A stretch of 64,000 nucleotides of DNA from Novosphingobium pokkalii (GTDB lineage Bacteria > Pseudomonadota > Alphaproteobacteria > Sphingomonadales > Sphingomonadaceae), in the NCBI RefSeq assembly GCF_014652855.1, contig NZ_BMZP01000002.1:278995-342994 (forward strand), read 5' to 3'. The notes beneath the pieces were generated by a model, which saw nothing but the letters and a program-made list of their open reading frames with translations, made no database searches and had not been told where the DNA came from. The stretch's first letter is position 1; each line of letters opens with the position of its first letter. Made by a program: the position numbers and the translations under genes. Positions 8,225-18,987 of the stretch are shown here, in pieces.

Positions 8225-9217
8225 TTGGCCGACTCGATCGAGTCCGAATTTCCACCCCATCAGCCAGACGCTCCGGCGTCGGGCGTCGGCGCTCGCCTGC
8301 GCACCGCGCGCGAGGCACAGGGCCTTTCGCTCAAGGACATTGCCGCCCGCACCCGGATCACCGCCCGCCATGTCGAGGCGCTGGAGACGGGCGATTACGA
8401 CAGCCTGCCCGGCCGCCCCTATGCGCTGGGCTTTGCCCGCAGCTATGCCAAGGCGGTGGGGCTGGACGAAGCCGCCATTGCCGAGGCGGTGCGCGCCGAA
8501 TTGAGCGCGCGCACCCCGGCGCCCGAGACCCGCGTGATCCACCAGTTCGAGGCGGGTGATCCGGCCAAGACGCCTTCGCGCCTGGTCAGTTGGCTTGCGG
8601 GCCTGCTGGTGGTGTCCGTGCTGGGGCTGGGGCTGGTGTTCTGGCGCAGCTATTACTGGCCCTCGGCCGATCTGCCCGCGCTGGTCGGGCCGGAAGAGCC
8701 CAAGCCTGCTGCCCCCGCGGCAGCGGCCAAGCCGGCGCCGGCCGCCCCTGCGGCGCGGCCCAACGGCCCGGTGGTGTTCACCGCGCAGGAAGACCGCATC
8801 TGGGTGAAGTTCTACGACGGCACCGGCAAGCAATTGGTGCAGAAGCTGATGGCCAAGGGCGAAACCTATACCCTGCCTGACGGCGTGAGCGACCCCAAGC
8901 TGTGGACCGGCCGGCCCGATGCGCTGGCCATCACCATCGGCGGCCAGGCCGTGCCGCGCCTGGCGGACAAGCAGGGCATCATGAAGGATGTGGACGTGAG
9001 CGCCCCGGCGCTGTGGGCGAGGGCCGATCGCCAGACCGCCGCGCCGGCGGATGGTGCCGGCGCTGCCGCCAGTTCGACGCCCAATGCTGCTCCGAGCCCG
9101 GCCCATCACCAGGCGCGCCGCCGCGTGGCTGCCGCTGTGCCTGCCGCTTCGGGCGAGGGCGCCGCTGCCACTGCGCCCGCGACCACGCCGGAGCCTGCGC
9201 CGAGCCCGGCCAACTGA
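8225..9217 (+). CDS. RodZ-like helix-turn-helix membrane protein (DUF4115)
   Basis: This 330-residue protein has the RodZ architecture. A cytoplasmic helix-turn-helix domain lies at about residues 18-85 (LRTAREAQGLSLKDIAARTRI; RHVEALETGDYDSLPGRPYA). One membrane helix follows at about 121-143, then a Pro/Ala linker, a periplasmic DUF4115 domain at about 180-260 (WVKFYDGTGKQLVQ), and an Ala/Pro-rich tail. RodZ proteins link MreB to the envelope. The start is TTG, with GGGAG about nine bases upstream and no ATG before the HTH domain. The gene lies between ptsP and a CpoB-like gene. Confidence 0.88.
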   Translation: MADSIESEFPPHQPDAPASGVGARLRTAREAQGLSLKDIAARTRITARHVEALETGDYDSLPGRPYALGFARSYAKAVGLDEAAIAEAVRAELSARTPAPETRVIHQFEAGDPAKTPSRLVSWLAGLLVVSVLGLGLVFWRSYYWPSADLPALVGPEEPKPAAPAAAAKPAPAAPAARPNGPVVFTAQEDRIWVKFYDGTGKQLVQKLMAKGETYTLPDGVSDPKLWTGRPDALAITIGGQAVPRLADKQGIMKDVDVSAPALWARADRQTAAPADGAGAAASSTPNAAPSPAHHQARRRVAAAVPAASGEGAAATAPATTPEPAPSPAN

Positions 9218-9436
9218 CCGGCGTGGTGTAGCCGGCGGGCAGGGCGGCGCGCAGTTTGGTTCAAGGCTCGACTTCGCCCGTGCGGTGCGGCAGTCTGCCA
9301 CGTGTTGCATAGAGGCTGGCGGGCTGGCGCGGGGCTTGCCTTTCCGGCAGGCTTTTCGCATTCCTTCAAACGGATGGGGCATGCGCTGGGGGGTGCATGC
9401 CGCCGGGGGCGGCAGATGATCGAGACGGGAGTTACC

Positions 9437-10435
9437 ATGAAGACCAAGATTGGCCAGGGCGTGAACTTCGGCGTGGCGCCCGCCCATGGGTTGCTCGCCG
9501 CGCTGGGCCTCGCGCTGGCGGCGGTTCCGGTGGCATCCACCGTCGCCCATGCGCAATCGGCCAGCGTTCCGGGGGAAACCACCGAGGCGCGCGTGCGGCG
9601 GCTGGAAGCGGAAGTCCGCGCCTTGCAGCGCAAGGTCTTCCCCGATGGCGCCGGTCGCACCTTTGGCCCGGAAATCACGGCCACGGCGCCTGCCGCCACG
9701 CCGCCGCCACCCGCAGTGGGTGCAACGCCGCTGACCGACGTGCTCTCGCGGCTGGATGCGGTGGAAGCGCAGTTGCGCCAGGTGACCGCCGCGACCGAGG
9801 AAAACCAGAACCACCTGAGCAAGCTGGACAGCCGCGTCTCGGCGCTGGAAACCGCCGCCGCGCCGCCACCCGCGCCGGCCGCCACGCCGACCGATCCGGC
9901 TGTTGCCCCGGCCGCCACGCCCGCGCCACGCCCGGCTGGTGGCGCGCCCGCCAAGACCCCTGCTGCGCAGCCCAAGCCTTCGTCCGCCACCCCGTCGCCA
10001 GACCGCGTTGCGGCGGTTGCGGCGATCGAGAAGCCGTCGACCAGCGACAAGGCGGCCGATGAATACATCTATGGCTTCCGCCTCTATGACGCCAAGTTCT
10101 ATCCCGAGGCGCAGGCGCAGTTGACCAAGTTCGTCACCGTCTATCCCAAGGCCAAGCAGATCAGCCTGGCGCGCAACCTGCTCGGCCGCGCCTATCTGGA
10201 AGACGGCAAGCCCGGCACGGCGGCGCAGTGGTTCCTGCAAAACTACCTGGGCGACAAGCAGGGCGAACGCGCGCCCGACAGCCTGCTCTACCTGGGCGTG
10301 GCGATGACCCGGATCAACGATACCAAGCGCGCGTGCGGCGCCTTTGCCGAACTGCGGGATGCCTATCCCGACCAGATCGCCGGCCGCCTGAAAGGCGCTT
10401 ACGAGTCCGCGATCAAAGGGGTGAAGTGCGATTGA
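9437..10435 (+). CDS. CpoB/YbgF-like periplasmic TPR protein
   Basis: A signal peptide (about residues 1-38, ending ...VAHAQS) is followed by a coiled-coil segment (ARVRRLEAEVRALQRKV; second at SKLDSRVSALETA), a long Ala/Pro linker and C-terminal TPRs (YIYGFRLYDAKFYPEAQAQL onward) with two cysteines. This is the CpoB/YbgF layout, a Tol-Pal partner that coordinates peptidoglycan synthesis with outer-membrane constriction. It is 332 residues from the ATG at 9437, which has GGGAG upstream; earlier in-frame starts lack that and would bury the signal peptide. The stop overlaps the apparent start of tilS. Confidence 0.82.
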   Translation: MKTKIGQGVNFGVAPAHGLLAALGLALAAVPVASTVAHAQSASVPGETTEARVRRLEAEVRALQRKVFPDGAGRTFGPEITATAPAATPPPPAVGATPLTDVLSRLDAVEAQLRQVTAATEENQNHLSKLDSRVSALETAAAPPPAPAATPTDPAVAPAATPAPRPAGGAPAKTPAAQPKPSSATPSPDRVAAVAAIEKPSTSDKAADEYIYGFRLYDAKFYPEAQAQLTKFVTVYPKAKQISLARNLLGRAYLEDGKPGTAAQWFLQNYLGDKQGERAPDSLLYLGVAMTRINDTKRACGAFAELRDAYPDQIAGRLKGAYESAIKGVKCD

Positions 10436-11408
10436 TCCGGCCGCGCTAGACCGGTTTGCGGCCGATTGGACCAAGCCGGGTGAAGCTGGGCTGGACCTTG
10501 GGGAAACCGCCCGGATCGGCCTGGCGGTTTCGGGTGGGCCAGACAGCACGGCGCTCTTGCTGCTGGCCGCTGCCCATGCTCCGGGCCGCGTGGCCGTGGC
10601 CACGGTGGACCATGGCCTGCGCGCGGAAGCGGCAGGGGAAGCGGTTGCCGTCGCCGCGCTCTGCGCGCGCCTGGGCGTGCCGCACGCTACGCTGCGGCTG
10701 ACCATGGAAGCGGGCAGCGCGATCCAGGCCCGTGCTCGTGCCGCGCGCTATGCCGCCCTGGCGGCCTGGGCGAGGGCCGAGGGCCTGGTTGCGCTGGCGA
10801 CGGCGCATCATCTTGACGATCAGGCCGAAACCCTGGCGATGCGGCTGAACCGGGGCGCCGGGGCGCGCGGCCTTGCCGGAATGCGCGCGGTGGCCACGGT
10901 GCCGGGCGATCCCGCGCTGCCGCTGCTGCGCCCGCTGCTCGGCTGGCGCCGGGCCGAGCTGGCGGCGGTGGTCCGGGCCTGTGGCCTGGACGCGGCGGAC
11001 GATCCCTCCAACCGCGATCCGCGTTTCGAGCGGGTGCGCGTGCGCCAGGGGCTGGCCGAGGCCGACTGGATCGATCCTGCCGGATGGGCAATGAGTGCGC
11101 AGCACCTGGACCAGGCCGATGCCGCGCTCGATTGGGCGGCGCAGCGCCTGTTCGAGGCCGGATGGCAGGGGGATGGCGCGGGGGGCACGCTGGCCGTGGC
11201 CGACGGCCTGCCGCAGGCGCTGGCCCTGCGCCTGCTCGAACGGGTGCTGACGGCGCTCGACCCCGCCGCCGCGCCGCGCGGGGCCGAACTGGCGCGCTGG
11301 CACGCCGCTCTCGCGGCGGGGCAAGTCGCCACTCTGGCCGGGCTGCGGGGCGAGGGGCGCGGCGCCCACTGGCACTTTGTGCGCGTGCCGCCCCATCGGA
11401 CGGGGTGA
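10431..11408 (+). CDS. tilS: tRNA(Ile)-lysidine synthetase TilS, apparent ATT start
   Basis: TilS modifies C34 of tRNA-Ile(CAU) to lysidine with ATP so that it reads AUA. The PP-loop SGGPDSTALLLLAA is clear and is followed by TVDHGLR, the ATAHHLDDQAETL block and NRGAGARGLAGM. The frame is open only after a stop at 10422. Between there and the PP-loop there is no ATG, GTG or TTG. The best candidate is ATT at 10431, which overlaps the cpoB stop by one base and gives IDPAALDRFAADW, with AAAGGGG upstream. CTG at 10491 is the only other near-cognate start. A TTG at 10557 would remove the PP-loop and cannot be right. Length from ATT is 325 residues. Confidence 0.9.
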   Translation: MDPAALDRFAADWTKPGEAGLDLGETARIGLAVSGGPDSTALLLLAAAHAPGRVAVATVDHGLRAEAAGEAVAVAALCARLGVPHATLRLTMEAGSAIQARARAARYAALAAWARAEGLVALATAHHLDDQAETLAMRLNRGAGARGLAGMRAVATVPGDPALPLLRPLLGWRRAELAAVVRACGLDAADDPSNRDPRFERVRVRQGLAEADWIDPAGWAMSAQHLDQADAALDWAAQRLFEAGWQGDGAGGTLAVADGLPQALALRLLERVLTALDPAAAPRGAELARWHAALAAGQVATLAGLRGEGRGAHWHFVRVPPHRTG

Positions 11409-11513
11409 AAAGCGCGGCTTTGGTGCCGTTATTGCAAGCTTGGGAGCGGTGGGCGCGATTCGGCAACTTGCCATTCAGCGGATCGCACCTACCTTCCATC
11501 CTGAAAGGATTGC

Positions 11514-13475
<1,962 letters not shown>

Positions 13476-13502
13476 ACGGCCAGACGGAAACGTAAACGGG
13501 GA

Positions 13503-13525
13503 GGGGGCCATGTGGCCCCCTTTTT
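13503..13525 (+). terminator. Intrinsic terminator after ftsH
   Basis: GGGGGCC and GGCCCCC form a 7-bp GC stem with a 4-base ATGT loop, followed directly by TTTTT. It starts 28 bases past the ftsH stop and closes the cpoB-tilS-ftsH cluster. Confidence 0.9.
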
Positions 13526-13596
13526 GTTGGGGGCATTTCGGCGCGCCCCAAGGCGCATCTGGAACCGGCAGCGGCCCCGGCCCATTGTGGTGGGGT

Positions 13597-14604
13597 ATGG
13601 CCCTCGATCTTTCCTGGATTCGCCCCGAGCCCAAGGGCCTCTATCTCCCGCCCGCCGATGCCTGGATCGATCCCGCCCATGCCGTGGCGCAGGCGCTGGT
13701 CACCCATGGCCATTCCGACCACGCGCGTGGCGGCCATGGCCAGACCATCGCCACCGGGGCCACGCTGGCGATCATGGGCTTGCGCTATGGCGTGATGCCC
13801 GAAGGGGCGCGGGTGGTCGATTATGGGCAGAGCGTGGACCTGGCCGGAGGCATCCGCGCCACGTTCGTGCCGGCGGGCCATGTGCTGGGCTCGGCGCAGA
13901 TCCTGCTGGAGCGCGACGGCCAGCGCGTGGTGGTGACGGGCGATTATAAGCGGCGGCCCGATCCCACCTGCGCGCCGTTTCAGCCCGTGCGCTGCGACGT
14001 GTTCATCACCGAGGCGACATTCGGCCTGCCGGTTTTTCGCCATCCGCCGATCGCGGAGGAAATCGCCCGGCTGCTGGCTACGCTGGCCGCCCATCCCGAA
14101 CGCTGCGTGCTGGTGGGCGCCTATGCCCTGGGCAAGGCGCAGCGCCTGATCGCCGAACTGCGCCGCGCCGGGCATCACGCGCCGATCTTCCTCCATGGCG
14201 CGATGGAGCGGATGTGCGGCCTCTATCGCGAATGGGGCATCGATCTGGGCGAGCTGCGCCCGGCGGCCGGCGTGGCCAAGGGTGAGATCGCCGGGCATAT
14301 CGTGGTCTGCCCGCCGTCTGCGCTCAATGACCGCTGGAGCCGTCGCCTGCCCGATCCGATCACCGCCATGGCCTCTGGCTGGATGCGGGTGCGCCAGCGC
14401 GCCAGGCAACGCAATGTCGAACTGCCGCTGGTGATTTCCGACCATGCCGATTGGGACGAACTGACCGCGACGATTGCCGAGGTCGATCCGGCCGAAACCT
14501 GGATCACCCATGGCCGCGAGGAAGCGCTGCTGCGCTGGTGCGCGCTGCATCAGCGGCCGGCGCGCGCCCTGGCCATGGTCGGCTATGAAGACGAGGACGA
14601 CTGA
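13597..14604 (+). CDS. Ligase-associated DNA exonuclease (MBL/beta-CASP)
   Basis: This 335-residue metallo-beta-lactamase fold protein belongs to the family annotated as ligase-associated DNA exonuclease, usually found next to a DNA ligase in a repair cluster. The metal motif THGHSDHARGG starts near residue 36. Later conserved blocks are PAGHVLGSAQILLE, VTGDYK, and ISDHADWDEL with ITHGREEALLRW at the C-terminus. Its stop overlaps the ligase start in TGATGG, so the two genes are translationally coupled. The frame is open further upstream into the ftsH terminator, but the ATG at 13597 begins the conserved LDLSWIRPEPKGLY block. Confidence 0.9.
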   Translation: MALDLSWIRPEPKGLYLPPADAWIDPAHAVAQALVTHGHSDHARGGHGQTIATGATLAIMGLRYGVMPEGARVVDYGQSVDLAGGIRATFVPAGHVLGSAQILLERDGQRVVVTGDYKRRPDPTCAPFQPVRCDVFITEATFGLPVFRHPPIAEEIARLLATLAAHPERCVLVGAYALGKAQRLIAELRRAGHHAPIFLHGAMERMCGLYREWGIDLGELRPAAGVAKGEIAGHIVVCPPSALNDRWSRRLPDPITAMASGWMRVRQRARQRNVELPLVISDHADWDELTATIAEVDPAETWITHGREEALLRWCALHQRPARALAMVGYEDEDD

Positions 14605-16199
14605 TGGAGCGTTTTGCCGCCCTGGTCGATGGCCTGGTCTATACCCGCTCGCGCAATGGCAAGCTGGCGCTGCTGGCTGACTATCTGCGCACCACGCCCG
14701 ATCCCGATCGCGGCTGGGCCCTGGCGGCCCTGACCGACGGGCTGGACTTTCCGGCGGTGAAAGCCGGCACGGTGCGCGCCCTGCTGGACGAGCGGGTGGA
14801 CGAGGTGCTGTGGCGCCTCTCGCGCGATTACGTGGGCGATACGGCGGAAACCGCGAGCCTGCTCTGGCCCGAGCCGGCCGCTCCACAGGCGCCGGCGCCG
14901 AGCGTGACCGAAGCGGTGGAAGTCTTGGCCGGGGCGACGCGCGCCACGGCAGGACAGCGCCTGGCCGACCTGCTCGATCGGCTCGATGCCAATGGCCGCT
15001 ATGCCCTGCTCAAGCTGGCGACCGGGGCGATGCGCATCGGCCTGTCGGCGCGGCTGGCCAAGGTCGCCTTTGCCCAGGCCTTTGGCGTGGATGTGGAGCA
15101 GGTGGAAGAGCTGTGGCACGGCCAGGTGCCGCCCTACACCGCTCTGTTCGCCTGGGCCGCCGACGGCGCCCCGCCGCCCGATGCGCAGAGCCTGCCGCTG
15201 TTCCGTCCGTTCATGCTGGCCCAGCCGCTGGAAGAGACGGTGGTGGACTTGGCTGAGTTTGCCGCCGAGTGGAAATGGGACGGCATCCGCGTGCAACTGG
15301 TCCATGTGAACGGCCAGAGCCGGCTCTATTCGCGCGGTGGGGACGATATCTCGGCCAGCTTCCCGGAAATGACCGGCGCGCTGCACGTGCCCGCCGTGCT
15401 CGATGGGGAGCTGCTGGTGCGGGGTAGCCACCAGGGCGGCAAGGCGGGCGGCGCGGCCAGCTTCAATGCGCTGCAACAGCGGCTGGGGCGCAAGAGTGTG
15501 AGCAAGGCGATGCTGGCGGATTACCCCGCCTTCGTGCGGCTCTATGACGTGCTGCTGCTGGAAGGGGAGGACTTGCGCCCGCTGGGGTGGGAGGCTCGGC
15601 GCGCGCGGCTGGAAGCGCTGGTGCCCCGGCTCGATCCCGCGCGGTTCGACATTTCCCCGGTGATCGCGGCGGAAACGCTGGACGACCTGGCCGAAATCCG
15701 GGCCCGCGCGCGCGACGATGCGATCGAGGGCGTCATGCTCAAGCGTCGCGATGCGCCCTATGTCTCGGGGCGGCGCGCGGGGCTGTGGTACAAGTGGAAG
15801 CGCGATCCGCTGCTGATCGATTGCGTGCTGATGTATGCCCAGCGCGGCAGCGGCAAGCGATCCTCGTTCTATTCCGATTTCACGTTCGGTTGCTGGGATG
15901 GCGATCCCGATGCCGGGGCGGAGCTGCTGCCCGTGGGCAAGGCCTATTTCGGCTTTACCGACGAGGAGCTGAAATGGCTCGATCGCCATGTGCGGCAGCA
16001 CACCGTCAACCGCTTTGGCCCGGTGCGCGAGGTGGATCGCTCGCTGGTGCTGGAAGTGGCCTTCGATTCGGTCCACGCCAGCAAGCGCCACAAGTCGGGC
16101 CTCGCCATGCGCTTTCCGCGCATCCATCGCATCCGCGCCGACAAGCCGGCGCACGAGGCAGACCGGTTGGAAACCCTGCGTGCGATGGTGGCCGATTGA
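14604..16199 (+). CDS. Cisplatin damage response ATP-dependent DNA ligase
   Basis: This 531-residue ATP-dependent ligase is of the bacterial LigC-like group named for the cisplatin damage response. An N-terminal helical domain precedes the nucleotidyltransferase domain, whose active-site lysine is K224 in EWKWDGIRVQ. The remaining motifs are visible: LYSRGGDDIS, LDGELLV, EGVMLKRRDAPYVSGRR and WYKWKRDPLLIDCVLMYA. A C-terminal OB domain follows. The usual partners Lhr helicase and PdeM phosphoesterase are absent here; only the exonuclease accompanies it. Confidence 0.94.
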   Translation: MERFAALVDGLVYTRSRNGKLALLADYLRTTPDPDRGWALAALTDGLDFPAVKAGTVRALLDERVDEVLWRLSRDYVGDTAETASLLWPEPAAPQAPAPSVTEAVEVLAGATRATAGQRLADLLDRLDANGRYALLKLATGAMRIGLSARLAKVAFAQAFGVDVEQVEELWHGQVPPYTALFAWAADGAPPPDAQSLPLFRPFMLAQPLEETVVDLAEFAAEWKWDGIRVQLVHVNGQSRLYSRGGDDISASFPEMTGALHVPAVLDGELLVRGSHQGGKAGGAASFNALQQRLGRKSVSKAMLADYPAFVRLYDVLLLEGEDLRPLGWEARRARLEALVPRLDPARFDISPVIAAETLDDLAEIRARARDDAIEGVMLKRRDAPYVSGRRAGLWYKWKRDPLLIDCVLMYAQRGSGKRSSFYSDFTFGCWDGDPDAGAELLPVGKAYFGFTDEELKWLDRHVRQHTVNRFGPVREVDRSLVLEVAFDSVHASKRHKSGLAMRFPRIHRIRADKPAHEADRLETLRAMVAD

Positions 16200-16267
16200 T
16201 GGCGATCAATGTGGCTGGGCGAGGAGGCGGGTAGCGGCAAGCTTCCCGCTTCCTGTGTGAAAGGCCC

Positions 16268-16669
16268 ATGATGGCAGCCTCTGCCGAAACCGAGCTGACC
16301 CCGTTCGAGCGCCTGGGCGGCCACGCCACTCTGCGCGCGATTACCGACCGCTTCTATGATCTGATGGAGCAGGATCCGGCCTATGCCGCGCTGCGGGCGA
16401 TGCATGCGGCCGATCTGGCGCCGATGCGCGCCTCGCTGCCCAGCTTCCTGGCCGGCTGGTGCGGCGGCCCGCGCGACTGGTGGCAGGACAATCCGGCCAA
16501 GTGCATGGTTTCGCTGCACAGCCCCTTTGCGATCGACCGTGATACCGCCGGGCAGTGGGCCGAGGCGATGCGCCGTGCGATTGCCGATGTGGCCCCGGCC
16601 GACGTCGACGTGGCGCAGGCGATGGGCGACGTGCTCGAACGCATGGCGCTGGGGATGGCGCGGCGATAG
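16268..16669 (+). CDS. Group II truncated haemoglobin
   Basis: This 133-residue protein has the truncated 2-on-2 globin fold. The order is FERLGGHATLRAITDRFYDLM (A-B helices), ALRAMHAADL, a Trp-containing CGGPRDWW turn, and the proximal histidine in SLHSPFAID. The pattern matches group II (GlbO/TrHbII) proteins, which bind O2 or NO and often carry a Trp at G8, here within AGQWAEAMRRAI. It is a single gene facing ctrA across a shared terminator. A second ATG at 16271 is an equal start candidate. Confidence 0.88.
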   Translation: MMAASAETELTPFERLGGHATLRAITDRFYDLMEQDPAYAALRAMHAADLAPMRASLPSFLAGWCGGPRDWWQDNPAKCMVSLHSPFAIDRDTAGQWAEAMRRAIADVAPADVDVAQAMGDVLERMALGMARR

Positions 16670-16681
16670 GAAAACCAACGC

Positions 16682-16712
16682 AAAACGGCCCGTCGTGGGA
16701 ACGGGCCGCTTC
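16682..16712. terminator. Terminator shared by the haemoglobin and ctrA genes
   Basis: CGGCCCGT and ACGGGCCG form an 8-bp stem with a 7-base loop between convergent genes. The minus-strand reading is followed by TTTTG, so it is a better terminator for ctrA. On the plus strand it is flanked only by CTTCG. Confidence 0.75.
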
Positions 16713-16739
16713 GGGATTGTTCGCGAAGGAAAGGGCGGA

Positions 16740-17441
16740 TCAGGCCGCTTCGATGGCGGACATATCATCGGGATCGCGCAGCACATAGCCGCGGCCCCAG
16801 ACCGTTTCGATGTAGTTCTCGCCGCCGCAGGCATGGGCCAGCTTCTTGCGCAGCTTGCAGATGAACACGTCGATGATCTTGAGTTCGGGTTCGTCCATCC
16901 CGCCATAGAGATGGTTGAGGAACATTTCCTTGGTCAGCGTGGTGCCCTTGCGCAGCGAGAGCAGCTCCAGCATCGCGTATTCCTTGCCGGTCAGGTGCAC
17001 GCGGGCCGCGTCCACTTCCACGGTCTTGGCATCGAGATTGACCGAAAGCTTGCCGGTGCGGATGACCGACTGCGAATGGCCCTTGGACCGGCGCACCACG
17101 GCGTGGATGCGGGCGATCAGTTCCTCGCGATGGAACGGCTTGGTCACATAGTCGTCGGCACCGAAGCCGAACGAGCGGACCTTGGAATCCATTTCGGAAA
17201 TGCCCGAGAGGATCAGCACCGGCGTCTGCACCTTGGCCACGCGCAGCTTCTTGAGCACGTCATAGCCGTGCATGTCGGGCAGGTTCAGGTCGAGCAGGAT
17301 GATGTCGTAATCATAGAGCTTGCCGAGATCGAGGCCTTCCTCCCCCAGGTCGGTGGAGTAGACGTTGAAACCTTCGGCCGTCAGCATCAGTTCGATGGCC
17401 TTGGCCGTTGCCGGCTCGTCCTCGATCAGCAGCACGCGCAT
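16740..17441 (-). CDS. ctrA: Cell-cycle response regulator CtrA
   Basis: This 233-residue OmpR-type response regulator is the alphaproteobacterial cell-cycle master regulator. The receiver starts [20 protein letters not shown] with phospho-acceptor D51 in [14 protein letters not shown] and TKPFHREEL. The winged-helix DNA-binding domain has [14 protein letters not shown] and [13 protein letters not shown], the near-invariant CtrA signature. The C-terminus ends in Ala-Ala, like the degron that lets ClpXP remove CtrA in Caulobacter. The upstream region has TTAACC-type half-sites and a GANTC site, consistent with autoregulation and methylation control, both inferred. Confidence 0.97.
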   Translation of the reverse strand: MRVLLIEDEPATAKAIELMLTAEGFNVYSTDLGEEGLDLGKLYDYDIILLDLNLPDMHGYDVLKKLRVAKVQTPVLILSGISEMDSKVRSFGFGADDYVTKPFHREELIARIHAVVRRSKGHSQSVIRTGKLSVNLDAKTVEVDAARVHLTGKEYAMLELLSLRKGTTLTKEMFLNHLYGGMDEPELKIIDVFICKLRKKLAHACGGENYIETVWGRGYVLRDPDDMSAIEAA

Positions 17442-17757
17442 GGATCAGCCCCTTCTTGCCATTCCCCTGGCACAGCCCCCCATCGAGGCGCATGCCTTTC
17501 ATTAACCATAGGACCAATGAACATGAAAGGTTAATTTAACGTAAGCACAGGTCCTGTATCGGCTGGCATTAACCAGCGACTAGCGCGGGTAAACGCCGTT
17601 TTCTTCGCACTCGCACAAACGTTGACCGCACGTTTCGCCAAGGCCGATCGCGGTACTGTCTGCTTTGCCCAATCGTAAGTCCACAGGGTTAACGATTTTT
17701 TCCATTCGCTATCGGGAAAAGCGCCGATTCCGGAGCGAAATCGACGCCATTTTCGCT
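17442..17757 (-). promoter_or_regulatory. ctrA upstream regulatory region
   Basis: These 316 bases between the CcmI-like gene and ctrA are distinctly AT-richer than the genes. They contain TTAACC half-sites at 17502-17507 and 17569-17574, GGTTAA at 17529-17534 and 17687-17692, a further TTTAAC at 17535-17540, and one GANTC (GATTC, 17726-17730). TTAACC/TTAA is the CtrA half-site and GANTC the CcrM methylation site. No pair has the full TTAA-N7-TTAA spacing. No gene or clear intrinsic terminator is seen. Confidence 0.65.
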
Positions 17758-18876
17758 TCAATCGATCGAGATGCCCAAACGGGCGGCTGCATCGCGCAGC
17801 TTCTGCGCCTGCGCGGGCTGATCGCGAAACGCGGCCAGGCCCTTGGCCAGCGCCTTGGCCGCGTCGTCGCGCCGGTCCTGCTGGACCCTGCTGCGAATCA
17901 ACAGGATCCAGCCGTCGACATTGCCGGGATTGCGCGCCAGCCGCGCTTCCAGGCCATCGACCATGCCGCGCGCCATGGCATCGCGCGCGCCGCTGCCTGC
18001 CGGTGTGCCCGACACGATCTTGAGTTCGGCTTTGGCCGGGCCGGGCAGCGCGCCCTTCTTGTGGTCCTTTTCCTTCTTCTTGTCCTTGTCGGTCTTGGCC
18101 GGCTTGGGCAGGCGGGCCTGGGCGTCGGCAATCGCCAGGCGCTTTTCCACTTCGATGTGATGGCGCTTGCCCACGCTGCGGATCACGCTGCGAATATCGC
18201 TGGCATAGGGGGCATCGGGCGGGGTTTCGCTCAGTTGCGCGAACCAGGCGCGCAGCGCGCGGCGGTGCTGCCCGGCCAGATCGAGCGACAGCGCCTTGAA
18301 ATAGCGGGCGCGCGCGTTCTTGGGGTCGCGCGCCAGGGCATGGTCGAACGCCAGGCGCGCGGCACGCGGCATCTGGCCTTCGCGGCGCGAGGCCATGACC
18401 AGCGCCTCGCCCAGGAACGAAAAGGTTTCGGCATGGTCGGCGTCGAGCCAGGTGGCGTGGCGCAGCGCCCGCGCCGCTTCCTTGTAGCGTTCGTTCTGGA
18501 AATAGGCCCAGCCCAGCATGCGCCAGCCCTGGACGTCATCCGGATCCTCCTTCAGCCGCTGCTCCATCCGCGCGATCGTATCATCGACCACGGGCGAAGG
18601 TTCGGGCCGGGGCGTGGGATCGGGCGCCGCCGCAGCCGAAGCACTGGTGGCAGGCGCGCTGGCCTCGTCCACCGGTGCGCCGCTGTCGAGCACCACGGGT
18701 GTGACTTCCGGGCGCGCGGGCTGGGATGCCGCCTCGGCCAGTTCGGCGGGACGTTCCAGGCGATAGATGCCGATGCCGCCGCCGATGATCGCGGCCACGG
18801 TCACCAGGCCGACGGCCACACCGCGCCACACCGGCATCGGTGTGCCAGCGGGGGGAGTCTCGTCGGCTTCGTTCAT
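17758..18876 (-). CDS. Membrane-anchored TPR protein, CcmI/CycH-like
   Basis: This 372-residue protein has one N-terminal membrane helix (VWRGVAVGLVTVAAIIGGGIGIY) followed by a Pro/Ala linker and tetratricopeptide repeats beginning DDVQGWRMLGWAYFQNERYK. The TPR layout and GWxxLG-type pattern resemble the CcmI/CycH c-type cytochrome assembly factor, but no other ccm gene is next to it, so the role is uncertain. The ATG ending at 18876 has GAGGGA about eight bases ahead; an upstream in-frame ATG is less likely. A Lys-rich stretch (DKDKKKEKDHKK) interrupts the repeats. Confidence 0.7.
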   Translation of the reverse strand: MNEADETPPAGTPMPVWRGVAVGLVTVAAIIGGGIGIYRLERPAELAEAASQPARPEVTPVVLDSGAPVDEASAPATSASAAAAPDPTPRPEPSPVVDDTIARMEQRLKEDPDDVQGWRMLGWAYFQNERYKEAARALRHATWLDADHAETFSFLGEALVMASRREGQMPRAARLAFDHALARDPKNARARYFKALSLDLAGQHRRALRAWFAQLSETPPDAPYASDIRSVIRSVGKRHHIEVEKRLAIADAQARLPKPAKTDKDKKKEKDHKKGALPGPAKAELKIVSGTPAGSGARDAMARGMVDGLEARLARNPGNVDGWILLIRSRVQQDRRDDAAKALAKGLAAFRDQPAQAQKLRDAAARLGISID

Positions 18877-18987
18877 TCCATATTCCCTCATGCCGGACCC
18901 AAGCCGGTCCATGCCCTGCCGCCTTATCCCGTGGCGCGTCGCCCGGTCAACGCAGCGCCGCGCCCGCAGAAAGACTCTCGCCGGGGT

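Noticed and set aside
5703..8318. Long minus-strand open frame opposite ptsP, and similar long frames opposite rpoN and nupC
   Set aside because: These are shadow frames of strongly biased GC-rich codons; the opposing proteins have complete family motifs.
10557..11408. TTG at 10557 as the tilS start
   Set aside because: It would remove the essential PP-loop SGGPDST that lies upstream in the same frame.
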